Source: Sclerurus mexicanus
Taxonomy: Eukaryota; Chordata; Aves; Passeriformes; Furnariidae
Length of the DNA stretch: 64,000 nt
NCBI GenBank assembly: GCA_013396755.1
Contig: VWZF01003009.1
Span: forward strand, 124,001-188,000
Reading direction: 5' to 3'
A model generated the notes under the pieces. That model saw nothing but the letters and a program-made list of their open reading frames with translations, ran no database searches and was not told the DNA's origin. Below, piece after piece: positions 25,357 through 38,195 of the stretch. Numbering within the stretch: the stretch's first letter is position 1; every line of letters begins with the position of its first letter. Both the position numbers and the translations under genes were made by a program.

Positions 25357-27065
25357 GGTGAATTTCTTAGTTTCTGTTTTAATCACAGACCTGCAAGCTA
25401 ACAACCACATTTTGTTTTCATAATGCCTTTCTTCTCAAAGACAATGAGTTACTTGCATTTCTTTGCTGTGTTCATATATAAAGCATAAGGCTGGAAAGAC
25501 ACTGTGGTTTTGACAGGTGCTGATTCCACTTGGCCACAGAATATCCTGGCACACCAGCACTTTTCCAAACAGTTGTCTTTGTGCTCACCAGAGATAAAAT
25601 AGAGACATGGGATTGATTTTTCAAGAAAATGGCAAAATGGATTGAACAATTTGTGAAGTATTTGGAAGCAATGAGTGTGACCATTGGTTTTATTGTTCAA
25701 AAGGATTCAGATTATAACATGCTGGCAGTGAAATATGAGACCTGTAGAAATAAAGCATCCACAAGTAGGAGAACACACCTACTTATGGCAAATCTCCATA
25801 AAGCCTTTTGCCTTCAATATTACTTGAGCTGGTGTTTACTACATCAATTTATTACCCTACCCAGAAAGCATTTTTGGCAAGTTCTTCTTATGTTGTCATG
25901 ATATCATCCCTAAAATGGAGGAAGTATCACTAGAAATTGAAGTGCTTTAAAAAGACACTTTTTGATGATCTTTGATGAATAACAGACATCTGGGTAATTC
26001 ATGTGTTTAATTGCAACTAATAAGAGAAGAACCAGAAAAGTTTAGCAATTAAGAGAGATTTTTCCCTTAGCTCACTTTGGAAACAAATTCTGGAGCAACA
26101 GAACCTGCAAGAGCAGAAATGATAAATGAGGATCTGAAGACATCTTTAGCTTTGTAGTTTGGGATGTTTGAAATATGAGAGACAAAGCAATATCCTCGGT
26201 GTATTAGATGACAACTTTTCCATTAGCTGAATGTAACTGCGGGGAGAGTGTGATGCTGCACTGACCACAGGAGAGGGAATAAACAAGAAGGCTCATAGTC
26301 CTGCGGCTAATCAGATCTTGAGATGTTTGGTTTCAGCTCTTACCCAGGCTCTTTACATGTGACCTTGGAGAAAGTACCTGGGAATAAATTTTCCAACATT
26401 CAGATCTCAAAGTCCTTAAATCCGTGGAGATACATACATTCTTTTCAAAAATGCATCAACAAAAATTAGAGCATATCAGTTCCTAGACTTGCACAATTTC
26501 CAGAATTGTCACATTTATTCTTCTTATTCCTACTACCATCTACAATTCTATCTCCTGGGTTTGTTGTATCTACTGGTACTGTGTGCTACCCTCATCAGAG
26601 CAGGTGATCAAACAGAGACAAGCAGAATAATAACAGGAAGAGTCAGAAGTATCCAAGGGAGAAATACTTTGAAGAAAATTTGAAGATGGAAACAATCGCG
26701 TTAAGGTAAGTGTTCTGTCATAAACTGATGAAATTGCAAAACAGCAGAGCAACATTGCTGGCTTGGAAGGCTTCTGATAAATGTGAGCTTACTCTCTGTG
26801 GCTAGAAAAAAAAGACTAGGAAGAAAATCAGATTTCTAATTCTTATTCCATATGGACAGATCCAATAAGAAATCAAAGTGATGCATATTTTGTCAACTGC
26901 CATCAAGACACTTAGGGGCTTTCTTGGGAGGTCATGACGACACAGAAAAATAAAGGATGTGAAGCACAAAATCCATTCTAACTGCATTCAGATTATCAAC
27001 TCCAACTTTTCTGACCATTTCACGTTGTGCAAAAAGAATAAAAAATGCCAAACTGTCAAAATGGA
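25357..27065. other. Gene-free stretch between A/C tracts
   Basis: I see no gene or named repeat. A consensus-like splice donor (AAGGTAAGTG) occurs at about 26703-26712, but the sequence upstream has an in-frame stop close by and no convincing acceptor, so I do not call an exon. Confidence 0.5.
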
Positions 27066-27178
27066 ACACAAAGCAAAATAAACAAAAACCAAAACAAAGA
27101 AAAACAAACAAAAAGAAAAACAACAACAACAAAACCAAACCAACACAAAACAAATACCACCACAACCACCAAACCCCA
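27066..27178. repeat. A/C-rich low-complexity tract
   Basis: About 110 bases are built from AACAA, CAAA, CAACAACAA and ACCACCA units on the plus strand. The minus strand gives a cysteine- and phenylalanine-rich open frame that is an artefact of this composition. It is the third such tract in the same strand orientation. Confidence 0.95.
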
Positions 27179-27800
27179 TAAAAGTCTTCCAGGCTGCGTG
27201 GCTGAGCTATAGATGTTCAGCACATAACAGATACAGATTGATTGCAAGGTCACCAGGAAATCTTGATCAAGGAAACAGGTCCCACACAGCTCTGCCCTGA
27301 ATGGTAACACTTGTGCAGCAAAAATATCTGATCTTGATATTGAAGAAGACAGTGACAAAACTTCAAAGGAAGAAGGACTTCAGAGGAAGCAGCACTGGGG
27401 CCAACATTACGCAACACATCCAATGAATTTTTAATAAACTGTTTTTGAATCAATCATTCTCTCAGATTTTCAGTTGTTACCAGTGATACAAGCACCACAA
27501 CAGTCATTCAGATATTCCACAACAGCTGTGATTCCTAGAGGAAGCACAGATCCAGTGTGTTTTTTAATGGCCGATATAGAGTCCATTATGCCACAGAGGA
27601 GTAACTGCATAGTCTTGAGAACTACATAAATATCAATTGTTCTGGCTATAAACACAGTCACAGAAGATATGGCATATTTGGAGGGTCATGCAACAATATC
27701 CTAATTGTGGGGGAAATGTCTTCTTATATATTTTAAAATGAAAGAAATAATGAGCCACTGTAATATAGTTCTGGTTAAGTGGGAGATACATTTATATCCA
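27179..27800. other. Non-coding gap, nothing recognised
   Basis: I see no gene, repeat or RNA feature between the A/C tract and the TA array. Confidence 0.5.
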
Positions 27801-27848
27801 CTTATATATATTATATATATATAAATATATATTATATATATATAAATA
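27801..27848. repeat. (TA)n-rich array with palindromic structure
   Basis: About 48 bases are alternating T and A, interrupted by TTA and AAA triplets. The 22-odd-base unit of TATATATTATATATATATAA type occurs twice. It is self-complementary throughout and could extrude a cruciform. Such arrays are polymorphic and prone to assembly error. Confidence 0.95.
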
Positions 27849-28094
27849 GCTCCCTCTCTGGTAGGAAAATTATTTTTTTCACCAGATTTATAGCTCTTTA
27901 AATAAACACTGCCTCATATTTTTCCATCCCATGTATCTCTCTACTGTTAATTGCAGTGAACTTCTCTTGACCTCTTGTTCAGACAAAGTGAAAATTAACA
28001 GGTTGCTTAACTAAGTATGACCTGCTTGTCACAGCAGTGCTAACAGCTCTGCAGTCACCTTCCTGCCTTTTCATCACTTAGTGCCTCATGGGAC

Positions 28095-28371
28095 TTTTTT
28101 ATAAGGACTAGAACAAGGGGCAATGGCTTTAAGCTGAAATAGGTTTAAATTAGGTATTAGGAAGAAACCTTTTACTGTGAGGGTGGTGAGGCACTGGCAC
28201 AGGTTGCCCAGAGATGCTGTGGATGCCCCATCCCTGACAGTGCTCAAGGCCAGCTTAAATAGGGATTTGAGCAACCTGGCCTAGTGGGAGGTGTCCCTGA
28301 CCATGGCAGAGATGCTGGAACTAGATGATTTTTAAGGTCTTTTCCAACCCAAACCATTCTATGATTCTGTG
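28095..28371 (+). mobile_element. CR1 LINE 3' fragment, 5'-truncated
   Basis: This is the clearest transposable element in the window. It contains, in order, the blocks GACTAGAACAAGGGGCAATGG, AGGAAGAAACCTTTTACTGTG, GAGGCACTGGCACAGGTTGCC and GTGGGAGGTGTCCCTGACCA, and ends with CCATTCTATGATTCTGTG. The ending is the canonical CR1 3' tail of ATTCTATG-type octamers. CR1 elements are typically severely 5'-truncated, as here (about 277 bp kept), and make no target-site duplication by which to define the left edge. It is much closer to consensus than the other CR1 pieces, hence younger. It encodes nothing: only the 3' untranslated part remains. Confidence 0.96.
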
Positions 28372-31300
28372 TCTAGACTAAGAAATACCATATGACAAGT
28401 TTCATAGCAAATGTAGCTTCTGTGTCCTGTCATTGCAGAGGAAAACACTGAAGCTGTTTCAGCTCCAAATCTAAGGGTCAAATTAAAACATGAGAAGAGT
28501 TTCTTGTGGAGTTAAGTCAGCCCAAGTACAGAGTGCAAATATGCACACTGATTGGTATCACTGGGAGTCTTTGAGGAGTTTTGAATGAAACATCATAGAG
28601 CAACACTGAGTTGGGAAGAGATGGTCTTTGTGAAATACCATAGTGAGCTATCCCTCACTTAAGCATGGATGTAAGTCAGTTCTTATAACTTTTTTATCTT
28701 CTAGAAATCAGAATCTTCCTACTGACATCTACAGCAGAGATATTTTTCTTGACTAGAGAATGTCTCTCTTTAACAAGACAAACTTAATCTCCTTTCATCT
28801 AAAGCTGTTCTTGGAAATGGCCAAACATTCAGAGAGGTTCAGTCAAAACCCAGGATACTAATTTGGGAATATCTCTGATACCAAAATTTGATGTTAACAA
28901 TAACAAGTACTTGCAGGACCTTAATTTTCAAGGGAGCAGTCTTGAGGAACATTTACAAAACTCTGAGAGAAGCTGGTCCATTGCCTTCAGCTGGGACATA
29001 GGCTCTAAGTTGCACATTCCCCCAGAAGGTGCTCCAGCACTTGTAGACAAATAAAGGTTATTTACCTTGTCTTATACTGGGTTTCTGACCTCTGCTCCTT
29101 TAGACAACCAGGCTAAGAGTGAATGTGGCAGTTTTTGCAGAAGTAGAGGAAGTGAAATAATGGCAATAAGGAGCGCCAACAACCCATAATCAACCATGCT
29201 TTACCACAAGGAGAGTTAGAGCTTAAAATAAAAATGATTACAGCTGTGCTTAGTTTCCAGTTCTGTTATTGATTCCGGGCATGAATTATGCCTCGACCTC
29301 TTCTTGCCCTCTGTTTCAGCTCACCTTTGCTAAACATTGTACCCAATAGAGAGAGCAAAGAGCTCAGTCCTTTGGCATTAGTCAAGCACTCAGGCTTAAC
29401 CAGCTGGAAGATGTGGGAATTAATACTGCAGGGTTTTTTATGAGAATTCCCCACATGTGTCCAGAGAAGGACAGGGAGTTTCTGTGGGTGTCCATCATTT
29501 CTCACAAATCAGGCCATTTACATTTAGGTGTTTAAAGACAGAGTTCACAGCCTAGTTTCATCCAGCCAGCTTTGAATCCCTTAGCTAAGGGAATTTAAAG
29601 CAAGTGCTGAGCACACCTACACAGCAGCAGTGTATTATTAGCCCAGCCCTTGCCTTTTCCAATGCTGTTCTTCATGCATGATACAAAAGTTGGAGAAAAG
29701 CTATCTGCTCAGGCAATCAGAGGTTATACAGTATCAGAACACAGTCAAACTGATGTGAATGAAAAGGCAAAGTCAAAATTCAGATAAACATGTAAATCAA
29801 ATTAAATTTATGTGGTGGGATGTCTTTGCTGCCAGTGGGCTCTCTGAATCACTGGGATCCAGTGGCAAAATAGCCTAAGTGTTTTGACGTGTCATGTCCA
29901 GAGGCTTCTTTCCCTCATGAGTGCACACCCAAAAGCTGTTTGCCATTTCTGTTATGTAAGGCAACTCTTGCTGGCCACCACTACTTCTTTTTCCCTGAGT
30001 AAAATGCACTCAGGCTCCCTTCATGCAGCTATGGATTGTGCAGCCTGTGCTATTTTGAAGGACACCACTCCTCCTCCTCCCCTGATGATCCAGGAATACA
30101 GCAGTGAAGTGCCTTAATGGTAGCATCACATAGCCTTATGCCATACATTTTTAATTTCTAAAATGGTCCTCGTTAGAGTTTCAGGGTTCAGAAAACTAGT
30201 GTGAAATGTTGCTAAAATGAAAAACATCTTACCTTAAAATAAACTATGGTCTGATTCATATTGCATCAGCCCGCTCAATTACTGATGCTTTCTGGCAACT
30301 AATACAACTTTATTACTACAATGTCCAAAGACCTGATAATCATTAACAATTTTTTGGCCTTGTAGCACCCTAGAGATGTGGTAGTGCAAAATATAAAGAC
30401 TTCAGTCATTGGTGGTTGAAGAAAATGTGCGTGGACAGTGCAAGCTTTTAACACAGGCTCTGAGGTCATGTGGAGTATCAAGAGGATTATGATCTGCCAC
30501 TACACTAGAGGTCATAACTCAGCCCTAGTTGTCAGAGATGTTTATCCAACTTCAATATCCCAATCTGGGGCATGAGGGAGTTGGTTTAGTTGTGAGAGAA
30601 TTTGTTCCCAGGAAGTCTCCTTGCACCACTTAGGGACAAACTCTGTTTCTTTGGTCTCCCATACTGTCTGGAGAGTAGCTGGGCTTGATCTCATCATAGT
30701 CAAATAGGAAATGTAATTAAAGTCTCCTTTTGAGCGCCTACCACTCCAGAAGTCCCCCTACAGAGACCTAGAAAGTCTAGTTGTAAAGCTCCCCTTTCCC
30801 TCTTTCCTTCTCTGTTAGTAAATGTCCAGCCACTATTTACAATCTTGCTCCTTCACCCAGAAGCAGAACACTGTGATACTTTTCTGAGTAAAACTCCGTT
30901 TTCAAAGTGGATAGTGCTTTATTTCCCAAAGGAAGAAACTGAACAGACAATGCAGACTTTCCCAGGGCTGATCTTTAACACAAATGTTTGGTAATAATTT
31001 GTTGTTATTTTTGTTTCCCCATCACCTGGGGCTGTGGTGGTGGTATCATGGTCCTTTATCTCTTGCTGATCCCTCCTATCTGCAGAACATAACAAATGTG
31101 TGCTGACTCAGAAGAGAGTCACAGATTTACATTTACAGCTTTCAAAAAAAAAAATTAGGATGCTACTTCAGGTCATAATAATACCCTTATTTCTAATAAT
31201 GTCGAAATTACCAGGAGATCTCTTATTTCATTTTTTTTCAAAGCTTCTATATTGGCTACATAAAGCTGAAGCTAATCTCACTTGCTTGAAGTGCATTCAT

Positions 31301-34045
31301 TAGCAATGCAGAGACAGATCAGAGCTGTATCACATGCTCTTGTGGTTCCATTAGGATTTTTGGTGATCAATAACTACTGAGCTCTTAGGGCTGTCATACA
31401 GAGAGAAAAAAACTATAGATAATCCCTTAAAGATCTTAATTATGCAAAAGCAAAATTATTATTTTAATAAGCTGAAAGTATTTAATATTAATCTAGTTGC
31501 AACAACTTCTGCCTGAGGATTGGGGATGGCCTACATTAATCACCGAGTGTATAAAAGCAGGTGATGGCTGATAAAAAGCTAAGTAGGCAGCATCTGGCAA
31601 TGGGATCTGTTTGGCAGTTTGCCTCCTTGTAGGCACAAAACTGTGGGATGTTTTGTCTTCATTTACACTGAGCTCAATGTTCAGAAACTCTAAATGGGGC
31701 AATATTTTCAAAATATATCTATCGCAAGCAGACAAGGAAAAGTTTCTGAGTGTCTGAAGCCTTTGAGTAGGTCAAGGGGATTCAACCCCTTCCATGCCCT
31801 GAATTCATATCTCCAAAGGAAAAAGTTTCGATACATTCTTAGTCCCATCACATTTCAGCACATCTGCCTTGTATTTTCCTTGTTCCTTTCGCTGTGTAAC
31901 TAGGAAGATACCAGGAATAAGAGAGAAAAGTTGGATTTTCCATGTGTTCTTTGGATCAAGACTTTGTGATCTAAGTCCTTTAACCACATTTGAAGTTGTT
32001 AATTAATCTGATGCCTACATTCAAACAGAGTAGTCATTACGCCCTTAATGTAAACACTTCAGCCTTGAGATACTGAGAAAAGAGCAACACAAAGCATAGG
32101 CAGAGCAGCTAGATCTAACATCCAGCTTGTGACTTTTTAGTACTTAGAGCTTTTCACATTTAAGGCTTATGTTATGCTGGGAAGTAAACTATCAGCCTAG
32201 GCATGGGGAAAGGCAGAGAAAGACAGCAAAAGCCTAGTAGTAGAAAAGTAGTTTTGAGAAAATAGAGTGCAGATATAACATGAAGGGAAGAAAGAGGAAC
32301 AAATTTGGTGCCTGCTTCCCTTACCCTGCGGCAGCAACAAGCACTTTGCACAAAGCGGTACTAAAAGCCTTCTCTTCTCCATCGGAAATCACAGCGAACA
32401 CATTTAGTAAGCAGAGACCTGATTAACTGCCTGTCATTCCCAGAACAAACCCGATTTACTGCAACCATTTCCCCTGAGACACCTCCTAACAGGGTTTGGA
32501 CAGCATGAGCTATCTCAGTGCTTTTCCCCACTGATGGTCCATTCCCCAGCAGAAAGGATGGACATGAGGGGGCTGCACGGTCCATCCTCCACTCTGGGTG
32601 TAGAGCATCTGCTCTGATATCCCCTTGACACTGGCAAGAAATTGGCATCTGAGCACTACGTGTCTAATTTAGTCACACAATCTTCCCAGACATTTTCACA
32701 CTTCTGTTATCAACTTTCTGAAATTATGTCCACTACAAACAGAGACTGATGGGGTTTTTTAACAACTTTGGCAATCAGCCCCAAATTTTTCACTCAACTG
32801 TTTTCCAAGAAGCCATGCAGATGAGGTACCTGTGAAGCTTTTACAGCTGGGCATCCAAATAGCAATCACCAAATACCTTTGACATGGTAACCATAAAGCC
32901 AGACACAGAACAGACCAATAAACACTTCAAAGCAAAGAGTAACAATTCGCCTTCTGAAATTTCAGCCAGGCAGCAGGAACAAAATGAGACTTCTTTTGGT
33001 CATTAAGGAAAAATATCTATGTATTCATAAAATGGAGATGTGCATTATTTTGTACTGTGGAGTACTGTTGGTCTTAGACAGAGGGGACGCTGATTCCCAG
33101 AAACCAGTTTTAAAAGCACTGATATAGAAATATGAATCATTTTCATAGTCTAACAAATGAAAAACAGTTACTTTACAACAACTGCCCTGTGTTCATGCTT
33201 TCAGTCCCCAGTGAATGTAAGTTTAAAAGTCCCTTTTTCATTGTGTGTTAGCCCCAAGCCCCTCACATTTAGTGTGAGGTCCCCTGAGAGGTGTGCATGT
33301 ACCTGGGAAACCACCATGGAGCAGCTGACACAGTGACTTGGTAGTCCTCAGAAGTGTGTTCGTATGTCCAAACCTTTCTATTGCTAAATGTTTGGAAGGA
33401 CAGGAACATCAGAGCTAGCACACTGTAATTAATGTAGTAGTGGGTTAGACTGAACTATTTTTCACTGCAATAACTTCAAGCATTTTTTCAAAATGGTGTT
33501 CTAAGTATGTTCCATTTCATCATCACCACTTTCACAAAGACTAAATTCCTGTTGTGAGATATTTTTCACTCCTATTTGATACCAGGATTGAAGAGGCTGC
33601 AAGACTACAGAACACTGACTATTTGAGTGAATGGCTAATTTCAAGTTTCCATAGTTACACTGTAACAACTAAAAAAATAAGTTTAGGCATTCAACTTCTA
33701 TTGGCTTCAACAGACACTGAGCCAAGACTTCTTCATAAAAGTGTTAGCCTAGTTTACTTTCCCCACATCACGACTAAGGCAGGGTTTATTTAGAAGCGGG
33801 ACAGATCTGTGAGTTAAAGCAGGTATAAATTCAGATGTGCGGCTTTATCTTGTGCTGTCAGCTACTACAATGGTGCACACAGCAGCACTGTCAGAGAGCT
33901 GCTTCTTTAGCCTTCTGTGCACACAATGAGGGTACACATGCAAGAAGCTGCATGGGTCTGATTCACTTTTCATCCCTGCCTTTTTGGCCTTCCCAAGTTA
34001 GAACACAAGAAGTAAGAACTCAGCTCATTCCGGCTCAGAGTTACA
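28372..34045. other. Gene-free stretch
   Basis: No gene or named repeat is recognised. Minor structure includes a 16-bp perfect palindrome at 29577-29592 and an A11 run at 31144-31154. Open frames are short and unsupported. Confidence 0.5.
29577..29592. repeat. 16-bp perfect palindrome
   Basis: TCCCTTAGCTAAGGGA is exactly self-complementary. It is probably incidental, but it is listed because palindromes of this length are infrequent. Confidence 0.85.
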
Positions 34046-34150
34046 CCCTCAACTTTCTCAGTCTGTCTTCATAGCAGAGGTTCTCCAGCCCTCTGAGCAT
34101 CTCCATGACCCTCCTCTGCACTCCTTTCAACAGCTCCATGTACTCCTTGC
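34046..34150 (-). mobile_element. CR1 LINE fragment, minus strand
   Basis: The plus strand reads CTCAACTTTCTCAGTCTGTC, then CTCCAGCCCTCTGAGCATCT and GACCCTCCTCTGCACTCC. These match the reverse complement of the CR1 region a few hundred bases before the 3' end. Both ends are lost, and the right edge fades into unrecognised sequence. Identity to the consensus I recall is moderate, so it is an older copy. Confidence 0.85.
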
Positions 34151-37100
34151 ATATATTGCTGACATGTTTCTCATGAGACTCAAGAATCTACTGATTCGCT
34201 TTGGTTTAAAGAATGAGATGCCAGAGAAAAACATCTGCAAAGATACAGATAAAGATCTTCTGCAGGGGTGGCACAAAGAGACATCTCTGTATGCAGTAAT
34301 TGGAAAGATAAATGCAGTGACAAAGTTACATATTGGCATGTCATTGAAGCTGCTAAGTTACAGCATCTAAATAGTGAAATCATTCACATTTTGTCATGGC
34401 CACTAAAAATTATGTCTGGCTTTGGAACTTTTCACGGACTGTGCACTAAGCAAGCTGGAACTGTTAAAAAATTGTGATCAGCCTGAATTAATTTGTGAGC
34501 CTCTATGGCTGGAAAACCTAATGAAGAACATGAGAACAAAACCAAAAGTCTAAGGGAGAGTCTGAAGCACTAAAACTTGTTGAAGCCTGTTAGAAATGTA
34601 AATGAAATGTGATTATTATATTCTGAAGGCAGTGCATAGCAAGAAAAGAAACAAAAGGGTAATGAAGGATAGAAAAAACTAAAATAGAAGATACAGGTGA
34701 AAGATCCCAACTGCCCCACAATCCCTCCCCTACAGAAGTTCTCTTTGCCCTGAGGTAACAGGTAAAAGAAGAGCTAGGAAAGCTTATTGCACTTAGAGAG
34801 TGAGCTGTTGACTATTTCTCACAATATGACAAATAGGCCACAAGAATAAGCAGTCTGCCAAACACCACACCGCACTTCAATTGTGTAACTCATTGCTGTG
34901 ATATATCATACAAGCCAAAAGAATAAATGGATTAAAAAACAAATTAGTCATAAGCCGTATTAATGGGTGGCAGGTCTACTGACAGCTATTAAACACAATG
35001 GTTAAAATATGTTTAAGATTAAAGAATTCAATCCTATGCAATTCTGGAGCCTCTTGTTATTTCCTGAAATTTGCTGGACAGGTGAGACATCAGTTTTCTC
35101 TCAGACAATGGCATTTCCAACAGTCACAGCTTACAGCATCTTCTTTGTGATGGATTCCAGTCACACATCTGTTCCCATTCCTTCAGGTGTGCCCTCTGTC
35201 TTTGATGCCTTTGATCTAGAGAGCTTTCTTTTCTCTGATATTTTTTGTTCCCAGTGACTCTGAAGGGGTTTGCTGCCTTCTTAATTTTGGGATGCTCTTG
35301 GAGCTTTACAAAGGGTGTCTAACTGTCCAGGGATGCTTTTGATGAAGCAGGTTGTGAGCCCAGTTTTGCTTCTCTGGCCAGTTTATTCCCCAGTTGCTGT
35401 TTTTATTTTTGGTCCATCCCGTTTCAGATGACACTGATTTGATCCCAAATGTTACACATTAAAACAGAGGTGATATGCAGCTCCTGAGAGCCCCTTTCTC
35501 TCTGCAGTGACTCCCACTGCCCCAGTCCTGACTTTGCACAGATATGGTACTGAGTTTCATTTCATAAAACTCTTCTTAGTTCTGGACCCCTATTTTCAGA
35601 GAAAGTAACAAGACACTGGAAAACATAGGAAGCACCACAGAAGATAACTGGCACCACGCTGGTAAGCAATATGTTTCATTTTAAACTTGGAGCACACATT
35701 CTAATCCCCCTGCCCTGTGCTTGCTGTTACCAACCTGTTGCCTTCACTGCTGAGAGCTCCAAGGTAAAATTTAACGCATCACTTTGAACCTCTTCACCAT
35801 AATGAAGAGTTAAATCAAGGCTCTGGCTCACATTTCACAGTCCATTTAAGGATGGCTGATGTTTAGGCTCTCTCTCTCCTCACAGAGATATCCAAACTGA
35901 GCTTAGAGCTCCCCCCTGAACTGCCGCAACTCACAGCCCCAGGATTAATGTGAATTACCAACAGCTACAGTTTATATTAATGCCCTGGGCTTCAGCAGTC
36001 CTGGCGTAATTGCCTGCAAACCTGAAAACATGGTCATGTAGTTTGATATCACTGTGGAAAGTGGTCCCATCTCTTCCCATGTCCATGACTGTGTGATCCA
36101 TGGGAGCCACTCTGCATGGAGCCTCATTTATTTGGCTGCATCAAAGTCCTCTGGCTCTCCTTTTGGGCCATGGCAGCCTGCTGGAGCAGAGAGCAGTGAA
36201 GGCTTAGTCTATCTTAGACCAGCTGTTAAACTACATTCTTTATTTGATAGTTTTACAGGCCAATACAAATAGACACCAAGGCACTACTTTTTGCCTGAAG
36301 AGGCTGTTTTCCCAGGGTGTGTAATTCAGACAAGCTCCAAGACTGGAGCATCTGGGGTTTGCACTTGTTATTGTCAAAAACCCAGAGAAGCAGTTATTTT
36401 TGTGCATCTTTTTGTTATTGTCTGCAAGGAAACAATAACCTTCCAGATGAAAATCCAAACCAAATTTCTCAGGAAATCCTGTAGAGAGTTCGTTCTGCTC
36501 AGCGTCAAAAGTGCAATAAAAAAAAATAAAAAAATTACTGTTGCCGGGAAAACAAACAACACATATTACGCCTTTTTATCGCCGTGTCTAATGTTTTACT
36601 AGCTGTGAAATCACATTTTCCAGGATGAACTGTCTCAATACACTTCTGAAATACCCTGATAGTGCTCAGTGGCCATTTGAAAGAGGAATTCTGTCCCAGT
36701 CACAGACAAGAGACAGAAGTCAGCTGCATGAGGGAAGCCCAAGACACACAGCTCCTTTCAGCCAGATTCAGAGGGCTCCACATCCTCGTGTTCACAAGTG
36801 TCTTAGCCTCTTATCTTGGGTCCCTGTGTCATTTCTTGACTCAAAATTCACCCAAAGTGGAATCTTGGAGTTCTTGCTATTTTAGCTTTTCCACTGATCT
36901 CAGATTTTACAGGCAAGTGCGTAAGGACCACATGTTCTCCACAACTGTGGGGACAGTTGTGTTTGAAGCATACACTGAGTTCTTCGTGCTTTAGAAAAAC
37001 CTTTCAATGGCTACAAACAGTAACTGCCTATTAAATGTGTATATAGTGCTAGTACTTTGTCTTTTGTGTGCCCGCACTGGATCATGGAGGAGGGATAAAA

Positions 37101-38082
37101 AGTCAGTTTTATTGCTCCTATTAGATATTATTAATATGATAGTCAGGAGAATACAACTACAGCAATGCTACGCTGCATGAGATGCTGTAAGGACAAGCAG
37201 TTATTCAGTGTTCTTGATGCAAAGAGCTCACATCTTACATGAAAACATCAGCCCAATATTTATCCCTTGGGTTTTTTTACTTTTTTCCTGAAGCACGTAG
37301 TTAATTTCTTCTTATATCTGCACAAATCCAAAAGGATTAATTTTCCAAATTCTTTCTGTGCTGGGAATGCTGTTTTAGATATATTGAATCTATTGAAATT
37401 ATTGAAATTAATGCATTGTTTCTGTATAAATAGCATAATGATGCAAGATTTCAGAAATGTTACAGTAGTGCTTATGTAACAAAAAGAAAGAAGCATGAGG
37501 ACTGGATCAACTCTAATCTCACAAGGATACACCACAAAATTTGAAACAACTCTTCTCACTGTTTAGGTCACTCAAGTTGCAGAGTTTTCTTCCAGATGTT
37601 GGCTCTGTGACTGTTTCAGGGTACCCAAGAGCAGCCCAAATAAAGTTTCCTACATTTGATTCCCTATTTTCGTGATTGAAAAAGCAGGGGAGCAGGGGTA
37701 GAACCTCCAGCATCATCTTCCTCAGGAAAAAAAAAAAATCAATATTTCAGGGGACAGATGTTGTTGTCGAGTTTTAATATAACATCACATGTTACAGCAT
37801 GATGGCAGATGCAGGTGTTAGACTCCACCATGGCTACATCTGTTAAACCCGGGCCACTAAACCAGCAGAGCCCCTGTTAACACTGCATTGCTACAGGAGT
37901 TAGAGTCCTGCCATGTGTTCCTGTTAAGTTCTCATCAAGTCTACAAAGTGACTTTCAAAATAGGAGACCAAAATATTTTACTAATAACCAACAGGCTGTA
38001 AACCAGGAAAAAAGCTTTCTAGATACTTTACAAACAAGAGAATGACCGGTCTGGAGAGTATATGAATGTTTAACACGGGACA
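34151..38082. other. Gene-free stretch
   Basis: No gene is recognised. An A12 run lies at 37727-37738. A stretch at 35940-36040 has spaced ATTAAT/TTAATG motifs between GC-richer flanks and could be conserved non-coding sequence. The open frames here are short and unsupported. Confidence 0.45.
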
Positions 38083-38195
38083 TCTTCAAGAACAAGTTTG
38101 AGAGAAATATCACAGCTGAAGGTGGTCCTGCCTTGGGCAGTGACTGTACTGTCTGACCTTTGGAGGTCTCTTCCAATACTACAATGCTATGAATT
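38083..38195 (+). mobile_element. CR1-type LINE 3' fragment, divergent
   Basis: Blocks TCTTCAAGAACAAG, GTGGTCCTGCCTTGGGCAGTG and GACCTTTGGAGGTCTCTTCC, followed by ACAATGCTATGAATT, match the 3' end of a CR1 subfamily. In that subfamily the last part normally reads as a GACCTC-type block, then TTCCA, then the TTCTATGATT tail. The tail is decayed (GCTATGAATT). Its wording differs from that of the copy at 28.1-28.4 kb, so it belongs to another subfamily. A 133-codon minus-strand open frame (38356-37955) runs across it and is a by-product. Confidence 0.75.
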
